This document shows positions 55,711-64,000 of a stretch of DNA of 64,000 bases, piece after piece. This DNA is from Cupriavidus sp. WGlv3 (lineage in GTDB: Bacteria > Pseudomonadota > Gammaproteobacteria > Burkholderiales > Burkholderiaceae): contig NZ_JALHRX010000020.1 of assembly GCF_023952475.1 (NCBI RefSeq), positions 1 through 64,000 of the forward strand, in the 5' to 3' direction. Made by a program: the position numbers and the translations under genes. Position 1 is the stretch's first letter. Every line of letters begins with the position of its first letter. The notes under the pieces are model-generated. The model saw nothing but the letters and a program-made list of their open reading frames with translations, was not told the DNA's origin and made no database searches.

Positions 55711-55805
55711 ATTATTTCCGACGCGAGCGCGGCGATGGCGCCCGCGTCGGGCGAATGCAGCCATCGCCAACTTCCATCCCTTCGCGCAGACAAACTGGAG
55801 CCCCC

Positions 55806-57023
55806 ATGTCCACCTCTCGCATTCTCCGCACCCTTGCCGCGTCGTCCGCCCTGCTCGGCCTGGCGCAGGCCGCGCCCGCCCTGGCCGACGCCAGCGGCGT
55901 GAAGATCGGCGTCATCACCGATATGTCCGGTTCCTATGCCGACCTGTCCGGCAAGGGCTCGGTCGTTGCCGCCCAGATGGCCGTCGAGGAGTTCGGCGGC
56001 AACGCGCTGGGCAAGCCCGTCACAGTGCTGTCCGCCGATCACCAGAACAAGGCCGATATCGCCTCGTCGCTGGCGCGCCGCTGGTTCGATACGGACGGTG
56101 TCGACATGGTGATCGACTTCCCCAACTCGTCGACCGCGCTGGCGGTGCAGGAAGTCGCGCGCCAGAAGCAGAAGATCGATATCGTCTCCACCGGCGGCGC
56201 CATGGCGCTGACCAACCAGAACTGCTCGCCCACGGGATTCCACTGGACCTGGGACACTTACTCGGTGTCGTATCCGCTGGTGCGCCGCCTGATCGACCAG
56301 GGCCGCAACAGCTGGTACTACATCACGGTGGATTACGCCTTCGGCCAGTCGCTGGAAGCCGACTTCCGCAAGGCCGTGGATGCCGGCGGCGGCAAGAACG
56401 TGGGCAGCACCCGCCATCCGCTCAATGCCAGCGATTTCAGCAGCCCGGTGGTCGCGGCCTCGGCCTCCAAGGCCAAGGTGGTGGTGCTGGCCAATGCCGG
56501 CAATGACATGATCAACGGCGTCAAGGCCGCCGGCGAGTTCGGCCTGATCAAGGCGGGGCAGACGGTCATCACCCCGTCCACCTTCATCACCGATCTCAAG
56601 AGCCTGGGCCTGCCCGCCGCGCAGGGCCTGACCTATGTCGATCCGTTCAGGCTCGACCTCGACGCGAAGTCGAAGGACTTCGTCGAGCGCTACTACAAGC
56701 GCCACAAGGCGTATCCCACGCACGGGCAGATCGGCGTCTATTCCGGCGTGCTGCACTACCTGAAGGCCGTGGAGGCCGCCAGGACCGTCGAGGGCCCCGC
56801 GGTGGCGGACAAGATGCGCGCGCTGCCGGTCAACGATGCCTTCGTGCGCAATGGCAAGGTCCGGATCGACGGCCGCATGGTGCACGACATGTACCTGGCC
56901 CAGGCCAAGACGCCGGCGGAATCGAAAGGCCCTTGGGACCTGGTCAAGTACATCGGCACGATCCCCGGCGACGAAGCCTTCCGCCCCCTCTCCGCCAGCG
57001 AATGCGCGCTGGTCAAGAAGTGA
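55806..57023 (+). CDS. Branched-chain-type (LivK-like) ABC substrate-binding protein
   Basis: A 405-residue periplasmic receptor, signal peptide 1-28 (AAPALADA). It has the typical start VKIGVITDMSGSYADLSGKG and a two-lobed fold, and LivK-type sequences such as GLTYVDPFRLDLD. This subgroup often binds aromatic acids rather than amino acids. First of five genes for a complete HAAT-type importer; picolinate or a breakdown product is the likely ligand from context. GGAG lies six bases before the ATG. Confidence 0.82.
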   Translation: MSTSRILRTLAASSALLGLAQAAPALADASGVKIGVITDMSGSYADLSGKGSVVAAQMAVEEFGGNALGKPVTVLSADHQNKADIASSLARRWFDTDGVDMVIDFPNSSTALAVQEVARQKQKIDIVSTGGAMALTNQNCSPTGFHWTWDTYSVSYPLVRRLIDQGRNSWYYITVDYAFGQSLEADFRKAVDAGGGKNVGSTRHPLNASDFSSPVVAASASKAKVVVLANAGNDMINGVKAAGEFGLIKAGQTVITPSTFITDLKSLGLPAAQGLTYVDPFRLDLDAKSKDFVERYYKRHKAYPTHGQIGVYSGVLHYLKAVEAARTVEGPAVADKMRALPVNDAFVRNGKVRIDGRMVHDMYLAQAKTPAESKGPWDLVKYIGTIPGDEAFRPLSASECALVKK

Positions 57024-57031
57024 GCGCGCCC

Positions 57032-57801
57032 ATGCCTGAGCAAGACGTGATCCTGCGCACGCAGGGGCTGACCAAGGCGTTCAAGGGCTTCACCGCCGTC
57101 AGCGATGTCAGCCTGTCGGTGCGGCGGGGCTCGATCCATGCGCTGATCGGGCCCAATGGCGCCGGCAAGACCACCTGCTTCAACCTGCTGACCAAGTTCC
57201 ACGCTCCCTCGTCGGGCTCCATCCATTTCAATGGTGCCGACATCACCGCGCTGCGGCCGGCGCAGATCGCCCGCATGGGCGTGATCCGTTCGTTCCAGAT
57301 TTCCGCGGTGTTTCCGCAACTGACCGTGCTCGAGAACGTGCGCATCGCGCTGCAGCGCAAGCTGGGCACGTCGTGGCATTTCTGGCGCGGCAGGCGCTCG
57401 CTGTCGCAGCTGGATGCGCGCGCCATGGAACTGCTGGACGACGTGGGCCTGGCCGGCTTCGCGCACCTGGGCACGGCCGAACTGGCCTATGGCCGCAAGC
57501 GCGCGCTGGAGCTGGCCACCACGCTCGCCACCGATCCCGAGCTGATGCTGCTGGACGAGCCCACGCAGGGCATGGGCCACGAGGACGTCGAGACAGTGAC
57601 CGCGCTGATCAAGCGCGTGTCGGCGGGACGGACCGTGCTGATGGTGGAGCACAACATGAGCGTGGTGTCGTCGATCGTCGATCGCATCACGGTGCTGCAG
57701 CGCGGCGCCGTGCTGGCCGAGGGCACGTATGACGAGATCTCGCGCGACCCGCAGGTAAAGGAAGCCTATATGGGAACCACGGAAGACCAGCAGGAGGCCG
57801 C

Positions 57802-57805
<4 letters not shown>
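57032..57805 (+). CDS. livG: LivG-type ABC ATPase
   Basis: A 257-residue ATPase of branched-chain-type importers. Walker A GPNGAGKTT starts at residue 40; Walker B is LMLLDEPTQGMG; the LivG-specific RSFQISAVFPQLTVLENV is present. The signature loop reads LAYGRKRALELA rather than LSGGQ, which is common for this subfamily. A GTG at 57020, overlapping the receptor stop, is an alternative start. Confidence 0.85.
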
Positions 57806-58539
<734 letters not shown>

Positions 58540-58551
58540 GGAGACCTTGTC

Positions 58552-59436
58552 ATGGAATTGTTTGGAGTGCCCCTGCCCGCGCTGCTGAGCCAGCTGCTGC
58601 TGGGGCTGGTCAACGGATCGTTCTACGCGATCCTGAGCCTGGGGCTGGCAGTGATCTTCGGCCTGCTCAACGTCATCAACTTCGCGCATGGCGCGCTGTT
58701 CATGCTAGGCGCGGTGCTGGCCTGGATGGGACTGAACTACCTCGGCATCAACTACTGGCTGATGCTGCTGCTGGCGCCGCTCGCGGCCGGCGCGCTGGGC
58801 GTGGTGCTGGAGCGCACCATGCTGCGCCACCTGTACCGCTTCGACCATCTGTATGGCCTGCTGCTGACGCTCGGCATCTGCCTGCTGATCGAAGGCTTGC
58901 TGCGCTCGGTCTACGGCGTCTCCGGCCTGCCCTACCCCACCCCGGAAGCGCTGACCGGTGTCAGCCAGCTGGGCTTCATGGTGCTGCCCAACTACCGTGC
59001 CTGGGTGGTACTGGCTTCGCTGACGGTGTGCTTCGCCACCTGGTTCATGATCGAGAAGACGCGGCTCGGCGCCTACCTGCGCGCCGGCACCGAGAATCCG
59101 CGCATGGTCGAGGCCTTCGGCGTCAACGTGCCGCTGCTGGTGACGCTGACCTATGCCTTCGGCGTTGGCCTGGCGGCGCTCGCCGGCGTGCTCGCCGCCC
59201 CGGTGATGCAGGTGTCGCCACTGATGGGGCAGAACCTGATCATCACGGTGTTCGCGGTGGTGGTGATCGGCGGCATGGGCTCGATCCTTGGCTCGATCTT
59301 TACCGGCCTGGGGCTGGGTGTGTTCGAAGGCATGACCAAGGTCTACTACCCCGAAGCTTCGGCGACCGTTGTCTTCGTCGCCATGGTCTGCGTGCTGCTG
59401 GTGCGGCCGGCCGGCCTGTTTGGAAAGGAGAAATGA
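58552..59436 (+). CDS. livH: LivH-type ABC permease
   Basis: A 294-residue permease with about eight hydrophobic segments. The N-terminal LVNGSFYAILSLGLAVIFGLLNVINFAHGALFM and the coupling region RAGTENPRMVEAFGVNV are typical. AAGGAG lies eight bases before the start; it overlaps livM by up to four bases. Confidence 0.88.
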   Translation: MELFGVPLPALLSQLLLGLVNGSFYAILSLGLAVIFGLLNVINFAHGALFMLGAVLAWMGLNYLGINYWLMLLLAPLAAGALGVVLERTMLRHLYRFDHLYGLLLTLGICLLIEGLLRSVYGVSGLPYPTPEALTGVSQLGFMVLPNYRAWVVLASLTVCFATWFMIEKTRLGAYLRAGTENPRMVEAFGVNVPLLVTLTYAFGVGLAALAGVLAAPVMQVSPLMGQNLIITVFAVVVIGGMGSILGSIFTGLGLGVFEGMTKVYYPEASATVVFVAMVCVLLVRPAGLFGKEK

Positions 59437-60479
59437 TGGCAAGCACCACTAACGCAACGCGGCCGCTGCTCGCGTATGGACTGCTGCTGGCGGCCCTGCT
59501 GCTCGCGCCCTGGCTGGGCGCCTACCCGGTGCTGGTGATGAAGCTGCTGTGCTTCGCGCTGTTCGCCTGTGCCTTCAACCTGCTGCTGGGCTATACCGGG
59601 CTGGTGTCGTTCGGCCATGCCGCCTTCTTCGGCGGCGCGGCCTACGCCTGCGGCTACGCGATGAAGTCGCTGCAGCTCACGCCGGAACTGGCGCTGCTGG
59701 GCGGCACCGCCTTCGGCGCCCTGCTGGGGCTGGTGTTCGGCGCGCTGGCGATCCGCCGCCAGGGCATCTACTTCGCCATGATCACGCTGGCGCTGGCGCA
59801 GATGTTCTACTTCTTCTGCCTGCAGGCACCGGTCACCGGCGGCGAAGACGGCATGCAGGCGGTGCCGCGCGGCGAGCTGTTCGGCGTGCTGCCGCTGGCG
59901 TCCGACCACACCATGTACTACGTCGTGCTGGCGATCACCGTGGCTGCCTTCCTCGGGATCATGCGCATCGTCGACTCGCCCTTCGGGCAGATCCTGCGGG
60001 CGATCAAGGAGAACGAGCCGCGCGCGGTCTCGCTGGGCTATGACGCGGACCGCTTCAAGCTGCTGGCGTTCGTGCTGTCGTCGGCGCTGGCGGGGCTGGC
60101 GGGGGCGCTCAAGACGCTGGTGCTGGGCTTCGCCACGCTGACCGATGTCCACTGGATGATGTCGGGCTCCGTGATCCTGATGACCCTGGTCGGCGGCATG
60201 GGCACCCTGTCCGGCCCGCTGGTCGGCGCGCTGGTCATCGTCGCGCTGGAGAACAAGCTGGGCGATGCGGGCAACGCGCTGGCGGCGATGACCGGGATCG
60301 GCTGGTTCGATACGTTGGGCGAGTCGGTGAGCATGGTGACAGGGCTGATCTTCGTGGTCTGCGTGCTGACGTTCCGCCGCGGCATCATGGGCGAGATCCT
60401 GGCGCGGTCGCAGGCACGTCCGACGCTGCAGCACAATGCCGCGGCCACGCCAGGGACGGCACGCACCAGCCAGGGTTAA
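59436..60479 (+). CDS. livM: LivM-type ABC permease
   Basis: A 347-residue permease with eight to ten hydrophobic segments (LGYTGLVSFGHAAFFGGAAYACGY, IKENEPRAVSLGYDADRFKLLAF). AGGAG is five bases before the second ATG at 59436, preferred over 59433. A polar tail of about 25 residues ends the protein. Last gene of the importer operon. Confidence 0.88.
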   Translation: MASTTNATRPLLAYGLLLAALLLAPWLGAYPVLVMKLLCFALFACAFNLLLGYTGLVSFGHAAFFGGAAYACGYAMKSLQLTPELALLGGTAFGALLGLVFGALAIRRQGIYFAMITLALAQMFYFFCLQAPVTGGEDGMQAVPRGELFGVLPLASDHTMYYVVLAITVAAFLGIMRIVDSPFGQILRAIKENEPRAVSLGYDADRFKLLAFVLSSALAGLAGALKTLVLGFATLTDVHWMMSGSVILMTLVGGMGTLSGPLVGALVIVALENKLGDAGNALAAMTGIGWFDTLGESVSMVTGLIFVVCVLTFRRGIMGEILARSQARPTLQHNAAATPGTARTSQG

Positions 60480-60503
60480 CGAGGATATTTCGCCCCCAAA
60501 ACA

Positions 60504-60538
60504 TCAGTACACTGATACTCATATACTCAGCATACTGA
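60504..60538. promoter_or_regulatory. Paired PicR-type operators and -10 of the Rieske operon
   Basis: TCAGTACACTGA (60504-60515) and TCAGCATACTGA (60527-60538), starts 23 bp apart. TATACT (60522-60527) between them is a good -10; the -35 region is poor. Binding at both sites would cover the promoter. The ferredoxin gene begins 19 bases further on. Confidence 0.7.
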
Positions 60539-60556
60539 CAAATTAGATTCACGGAG

Positions 60557-60868
60557 ATGAACATGGCATGGATTCACATCGATGCGGCCGACACGCTGCA
60601 GAACGACGAGGTGATGCCGCTGACGCTGGGCGATCGCCAGCTTGCCGTCTATCGCAGCGATGACGCGTACTTTGTCACCGACAACGTCTGCACGCACCAG
60701 TACGCGCTGCTGTCGGACGGCTACCTGGAAGACGGCTGCATCGAATGCCCGCTGCACCAGGCCCGCTTCGACATCCGCACCGGCAAGGCGATGTGCGCGC
60801 CCGCCACCGGCGATATCCGCACCTACCCGGTCAAGATCGAAGACAGCCGGGTGTGGGTCGAGTTGTAA
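60557..60868 (+). CDS. Rieske [2Fe-2S] ferredoxin of the picolinate-pathway oxygenase
   Basis: A 103-residue Rieske ferredoxin with CTH (Cys45, His47) and CPLH (Cys64, His67) cluster ligands. It is the electron carrier of a multicomponent oxygenase, taking electrons from the reductase encoded 11 bases downstream. It corresponds to one of the four PicB components of Alcaligenes. The start at 60557 is the first Met; 60563 is also possible. Confidence 0.88.
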   Translation: MNMAWIHIDAADTLQNDEVMPLTLGDRQLAVYRSDDAYFVTDNVCTHQYALLSDGYLEDGCIECPLHQARFDIRTGKAMCAPATGDIRTYPVKIEDSRVWVEL

Positions 60869-60879
60869 GGGAGCCGGTC

Positions 60880-62160
60880 ATGACACAGCACACGCCCATC
60901 CTGATCGTCGGCGCCGGCCAGGCCGGGGCCATGGCCGCCGCCGCGCTGCGCGGCCTTGGCCATGGCGGCCGCATCGTCATGGCAGGCGGCGAACGGCACG
61001 CGCCATACGAGCGCCCGCCGCTGTCCAAGTCCGTGCTCGCCGACGCCGCACAGGACGGCAAGATCGGCGTGCACCCCGCCAGCTTCTATGCCGACCAGGG
61101 CATCGAGCTGCGGCTCGGCACCTGCGTCACCGCGCTCGATGCCGCGCGGCAAGTCGCGCACCTGGCCGACGGCAGCGCCATCGGCTATGGCGCCTGCCTG
61201 CTCGCCACCGGCGGCAATGCCCGCGCGCTGCCCGCGCTGCCGCCCGGCACGCCCCATGTGCATTACCTGCGCTCGCTGGACGACGCGGCGCGCCTGCGCG
61301 ACGCCATGCAGCGCGCAGGCGAACTTGTGGTGATCGGCGGCGGCTTCCTTGGCCTGGAGACCGCTTCGACCGCTGCAGGCATGGGCCTGAAGGTCACGCT
61401 GGTCGAGAGCGCGGACCGCCTGCTGGGTCGCGCGCTGCCGCCGGAGCTTGGCGCATGGCTGGCGGATCGGGTGCGGGCGCAAGGCGTGACCCTGCGTCTT
61501 GGTTGCGGCATCGCTCACTGCGAGGTCCAGGGCGATGGCGTGCAAATGCGGTTCGACGACGGCTCCGCGCTGCCCGCTGCGCTGGTGGTGGTCGCGATTG
61601 GCCTGACACCGGAAGTGGCGCTCGCCGCCGGCGCTGGCCTGGCGCTGCATTCGCAGAATGGCGGCATCCAGGTCGACGAAAAGTGCCGCACCAGCGCGCC
61701 GTCGATCTATGCCGCTGGCGACTGCTGCAGCCAGTACCAGCCGCTGTTCGGCGCCGAGATGCGGCTCGAGTCCTGGCAAAGCGCCAATGAACAGGCGCGC
61801 ATCGCGGCGGCGGCGATGCTGGGCGTGGCGGCGGAGCCCGCGGCGCTACCGTGGTTCTGGACCGACCAGTTCGGATGCAACGTGCAGATGCTCGGCGCCG
61901 CGCATCCGGATCTCCGCTATGCCTGGCGCGGTATCGCGGCCCACGATGCCGCCGCCCCGAAGTTCATGCTGCTCGGCACCCGACACGGCCGCCTGCGCCA
62001 TGCCATTGCCGTGAATGCCGGCGGCGACCTGCGCCAGCTGCGCGCACTGGTCGGACACGACGTCTCGGCGCACCTGGCACGCCTGTGCGACGACACATTG
62101 CCGCTGCGGCAGGTCGTGCGCGAACGGCAGGCGGAAGCAGACAGCTCCATCACACTCTGA
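60880..62160 (+). CDS. FAD-dependent ferredoxin reductase of the oxygenase system
   Basis: A 426-residue FAD/NAD(P)H reductase. FAD-binding ILIVGAGQAGAMAAAALR (about 7-24), the PYERPPLSKSVL segment, the NAD-binding LVVIGGGFLGLETASTAAG (about 147-165) and the second FAD site IYAAGDCCSQYQ are typical of class IIB oxygenase reductases. It passes electrons from NADH to the Rieske ferredoxin. Confidence 0.88.
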   Translation: MTQHTPILIVGAGQAGAMAAAALRGLGHGGRIVMAGGERHAPYERPPLSKSVLADAAQDGKIGVHPASFYADQGIELRLGTCVTALDAARQVAHLADGSAIGYGACLLATGGNARALPALPPGTPHVHYLRSLDDAARLRDAMQRAGELVVIGGGFLGLETASTAAGMGLKVTLVESADRLLGRALPPELGAWLADRVRAQGVTLRLGCGIAHCEVQGDGVQMRFDDGSALPAALVVVAIGLTPEVALAAGAGLALHSQNGGIQVDEKCRTSAPSIYAAGDCCSQYQPLFGAEMRLESWQSANEQARIAAAAMLGVAAEPAALPWFWTDQFGCNVQMLGAAHPDLRYAWRGIAAHDAAAPKFMLLGTRHGRLRHAIAVNAGGDLRQLRALVGHDVSAHLARLCDDTLPLRQVVRERQAEADSSITL

Positions 62161-62173
62161 GAGGACCCCACAC

Positions 62174-63463
62174 ATGTACCAGACACAAGCGGTGATCCAG
62201 CACACGCTCGGCAAGAAGAACCCGGCACTGGATGAATGCCGCTGGCCCGAGGACGGGCTGCACTACATCCCGGACTGGGTCTACACCAGCCAGGCCGTCC
62301 ATGACCTGGAACTGCAGAAGATCTTCCGCGGGCGCTCGTGGAACTATGTCGCGCTGGAAGCCGAAATCCCGAACGCGGGCGACTTCAAGCGCTCGTATGT
62401 CGGCGCGACGCCGGTGGTCGTGTCGCGCGCCGAGGACGGCTCGATCAACGTGTTCGAGAACCGCTGCGCGCACCGCGGCGCCGAGTTCTGCCGCCACAGC
62501 CAGGGCAACACCAAGGAATTCGTCTGCCCTTACCACCAGTGGTCCTATGACCTGAAGGGCAACCTCCAGGGCGTGCCGTTCAAGCGCGGCGTGAATCGCG
62601 CCGGCGGCATGCCTAAGGATTTCCGCAACGAAGACCACGGGCTGGTGAAGCTGCACGTAGCGACGCGCAACGGCGTGATCTTTGCCTCCTACGCGCCCGA
62701 CATGGAAAGCCTGGAAGACTACATGACGCCGGAGATCCTGAAGGACTTCGACGTGGTCTTCAACGGCAAGCCGCTCAAGGTGCTTGGCTATTACAAGAAC
62801 GAGCTGCCGTGCAACTGGAAGATGTACCACGAGAACCTGAAGGACCCGTACCACGCCACGCTGCTGCACTCCTTCCTGGTGGTGTTCGGCCTGTTGGTGG
62901 CTGGCAATGAGTCGGCCATGATCGCCGACCCCGTGCATGGCCGCCACGGCACCATGGCATCGGCCAAGAAGGAAGACAAGTACGCGGCCGTCAGCGACGA
63001 GAACAAAAAAGAGATGCGCTCGTACCACGAAGGCATGCGCCTGGAGGACGAGCGCTTCCTGGAGTACGTGCGCGAGTTCGACTCGCCGTGGTCGGTGACG
63101 ATGCAGACGATCTGGCCGAACCTGATCGTGCAGCGCGAGATGAACACGCTGGGCGTGCGCCAGATCGTGCCCAACGGCCCCGACAGCATGCTGATGCTGT
63201 GGACCATGTTCGGCTACGAGGACGACACCGAGGAAATGACGCAGCACCGCCTGCGCCAGGGCAACCTGATGGGCCCCGCCGGCTTCCTCGGGCTGGAAGA
63301 CAACGAGGCGATGAAGTTCGTGCAGGAAGGCGTGCGCCGCTCCAGCAGCGACCTCAACGTGCTCAAGCTGGACGCGCAGCAGATCGGCACGTCTAGCTCG
63401 CTGATCTCCGAATCCGCGATCCGCGCGATGTACCAGTACTACCGCGGCGTGATGGGGTTCTGA
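62174..63463 (+). CDS. Rieske oxygenase large subunit, probable 6-hydroxypicolinate 3-hydroxylase
   Basis: A 429-residue ring-hydroxylating oxygenase alpha subunit. The Rieske centre is CAH at 98-100 and CPYH at 118-121. The mononuclear iron site has Asp224, His227 and His232 in ENLKDPYHATLLH. The rest resembles anthranilate and salicylate hydroxylase alpha subunits. In Alcaligenes the four-component PicB adds the 3-hydroxyl to 6-hydroxypicolinate; no flavin monooxygenase is present here to do that step, which supports the assignment. Overall reaction and substrate are inferred from pathway context. Confidence 0.85.
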   Translation: MYQTQAVIQHTLGKKNPALDECRWPEDGLHYIPDWVYTSQAVHDLELQKIFRGRSWNYVALEAEIPNAGDFKRSYVGATPVVVSRAEDGSINVFENRCAHRGAEFCRHSQGNTKEFVCPYHQWSYDLKGNLQGVPFKRGVNRAGGMPKDFRNEDHGLVKLHVATRNGVIFASYAPDMESLEDYMTPEILKDFDVVFNGKPLKVLGYYKNELPCNWKMYHENLKDPYHATLLHSFLVVFGLLVAGNESAMIADPVHGRHGTMASAKKEDKYAAVSDENKKEMRSYHEGMRLEDERFLEYVREFDSPWSVTMQTIWPNLIVQREMNTLGVRQIVPNGPDSMLMLWTMFGYEDDTEEMTQHRLRQGNLMGPAGFLGLEDNEAMKFVQEGVRRSSSDLNVLKLDAQQIGTSSSLISESAIRAMYQYYRGVMGF

Positions 63464-63491
63464 ACGCGGCCTGACGGGAATCCAAAAGCCT

Positions 63492-64000
63492 ATGAAACCG
63501 ATGAACTACTCCCTCTATCGCGAGAGCACCCTCGGCACCGCGCGCGCGATCGAACTGCGGCTGGAGATCGATGCCTTCCACGCGGACTATTGCGCGGCAC
63601 TGGACGCCGGCATGGTCGAGCACTGGCCGGGCTTCTTCACCGACGATGCGCTCTACCGCATCACCGCGCGCGAGAACGCCGAACGCAACCTGCCGGTCGG
63701 GCTGGTGTATGCCGAAGGCATCGGCATGATGCGCGACCGCGCCGCGGCGATCGCCAGTACGCAGATGTTCGCGCCGCGCTACAACCTGCACCTGGTGACC
63801 AATACCCGGGTCAGCGATGAAACCGCCGACGGCGACATCGTGGCGCAGGCCAATTTCATGCTGTTGCAGACGCTGGTGGAGGGGCCCACCACGATCCATC
63901 TCGCCGGCACCTATCACGACCGCTTCCGCCGCCAGGGCGGCAGGCTGCTGCTGCGCGAGCGGCAGGTGGTGTATGACACCACCATCATCGCGAACGACCT
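63492..64000 (+). CDS. Rieske oxygenase small subunit (partial, runs off window)
   Basis: The first 169 codons of a beta subunit with the NTF2-like fold (IDAFHADYCAALDAGMVEHW, FTDDALYRITARENAERN, TNTRVSDETADGDIVAQANF). The frame is open to the window end, and such subunits are usually about 160-180 residues, so little is missing. Start at 63492, or 63501 (MNYSLYR). It would form a mixed alpha-beta hexamer with the preceding subunit. Confidence 0.82.
   Translation, partial: MKPMNYSLYRESTLGTARAIELRLEIDAFHADYCAALDAGMVEHWPGFFTDDALYRITARENAERNLPVGLVYAEGIGMMRDRAAAIASTQMFAPRYNLHLVTNTRVSDETADGDIVAQANFMLLQTLVEGPTTIHLAGTYHDRFRRQGGRLLLRERQVVYDTTIIAND

Overview
The window is GC-rich chromosomal DNA of a betaproteobacterium. 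The nearest fit is Burkholderiaceae of the Cupriavidus/Ralstonia type, judged from gene content, ATGA-coupled operons and an SDR-type threonine dehydrogenase like the one known from Cupriavidus necator. No rRNA, tRNA, phage, insertion sequence or CRISPR array was seen. Assignments come from reading motifs and gene context; no database search was run.

Layout. (1) 0.1-5.3 kb: a phosphonate module with phosphonoacetaldehyde dehydrogenase, an organophosphate-type MFS carrier, an iron alcohol dehydrogenase and a divergent LysR regulator; a YihY membrane protein follows. (2) 6.4-27.6 kb: a quinoprotein island. It holds a PedF-type cytochrome c, an AcoR-like sigma-54 activator, pqqABCDE, a PQQ alcohol dehydrogenase with the Asp-x-Asp signature of lanthanide enzymes, its cytochrome c, a seven-gene operon (Bug receptor, Ped/Lut-like ABC transporter, beta-propeller, SoxYZ-like carrier, metallo-beta-lactamase-fold protein) and a TonB receptor. 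Four good -24/-12 promoters tie these units to the sigma-54 activator. (3) 27.7-30.4 kb: two small lipoproteins, a SerA-type dehydrogenase and a small secreted protein. (4) 30.6-41.9 kb: napEDABC followed directly by ccmABCDEFGHI, so periplasmic nitrate reductase and the machinery that matures its c-type cytochromes are in one run. (5) 41.9-44.7 kb: threonine to glycine (tdh, kbl) with a divergent XRE-cupin regulator.

(6) 44.8-64.0 kb: a nearly complete picolinate (pyridine-2-carboxylate) catabolic locus. A three-subunit molybdenum hydroxylase would give 6-hydroxypicolinate. A Rieske oxygenase system (ferredoxin, reductase, large and small subunits, the last cut by the window end) would give 3,6-dihydroxypicolinate. 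An ACMSD-type decarboxylase would give 2,5-dihydroxypyridine. A ring-cleaving dioxygenase, a deformylase, an amidase and maleate isomerase then lead to fumarate. An MHS-type permease and a LIV-type ABC transporter probably import the substrate. Nine copies of TCAG-N4-CTGA (two with one mismatch) lie in all four promoter regions of this locus and nowhere else that I noticed; this is the motif reported for the MarR-type repressor PicR of Alcaligenes faecalis. No picR gene lies inside the window.
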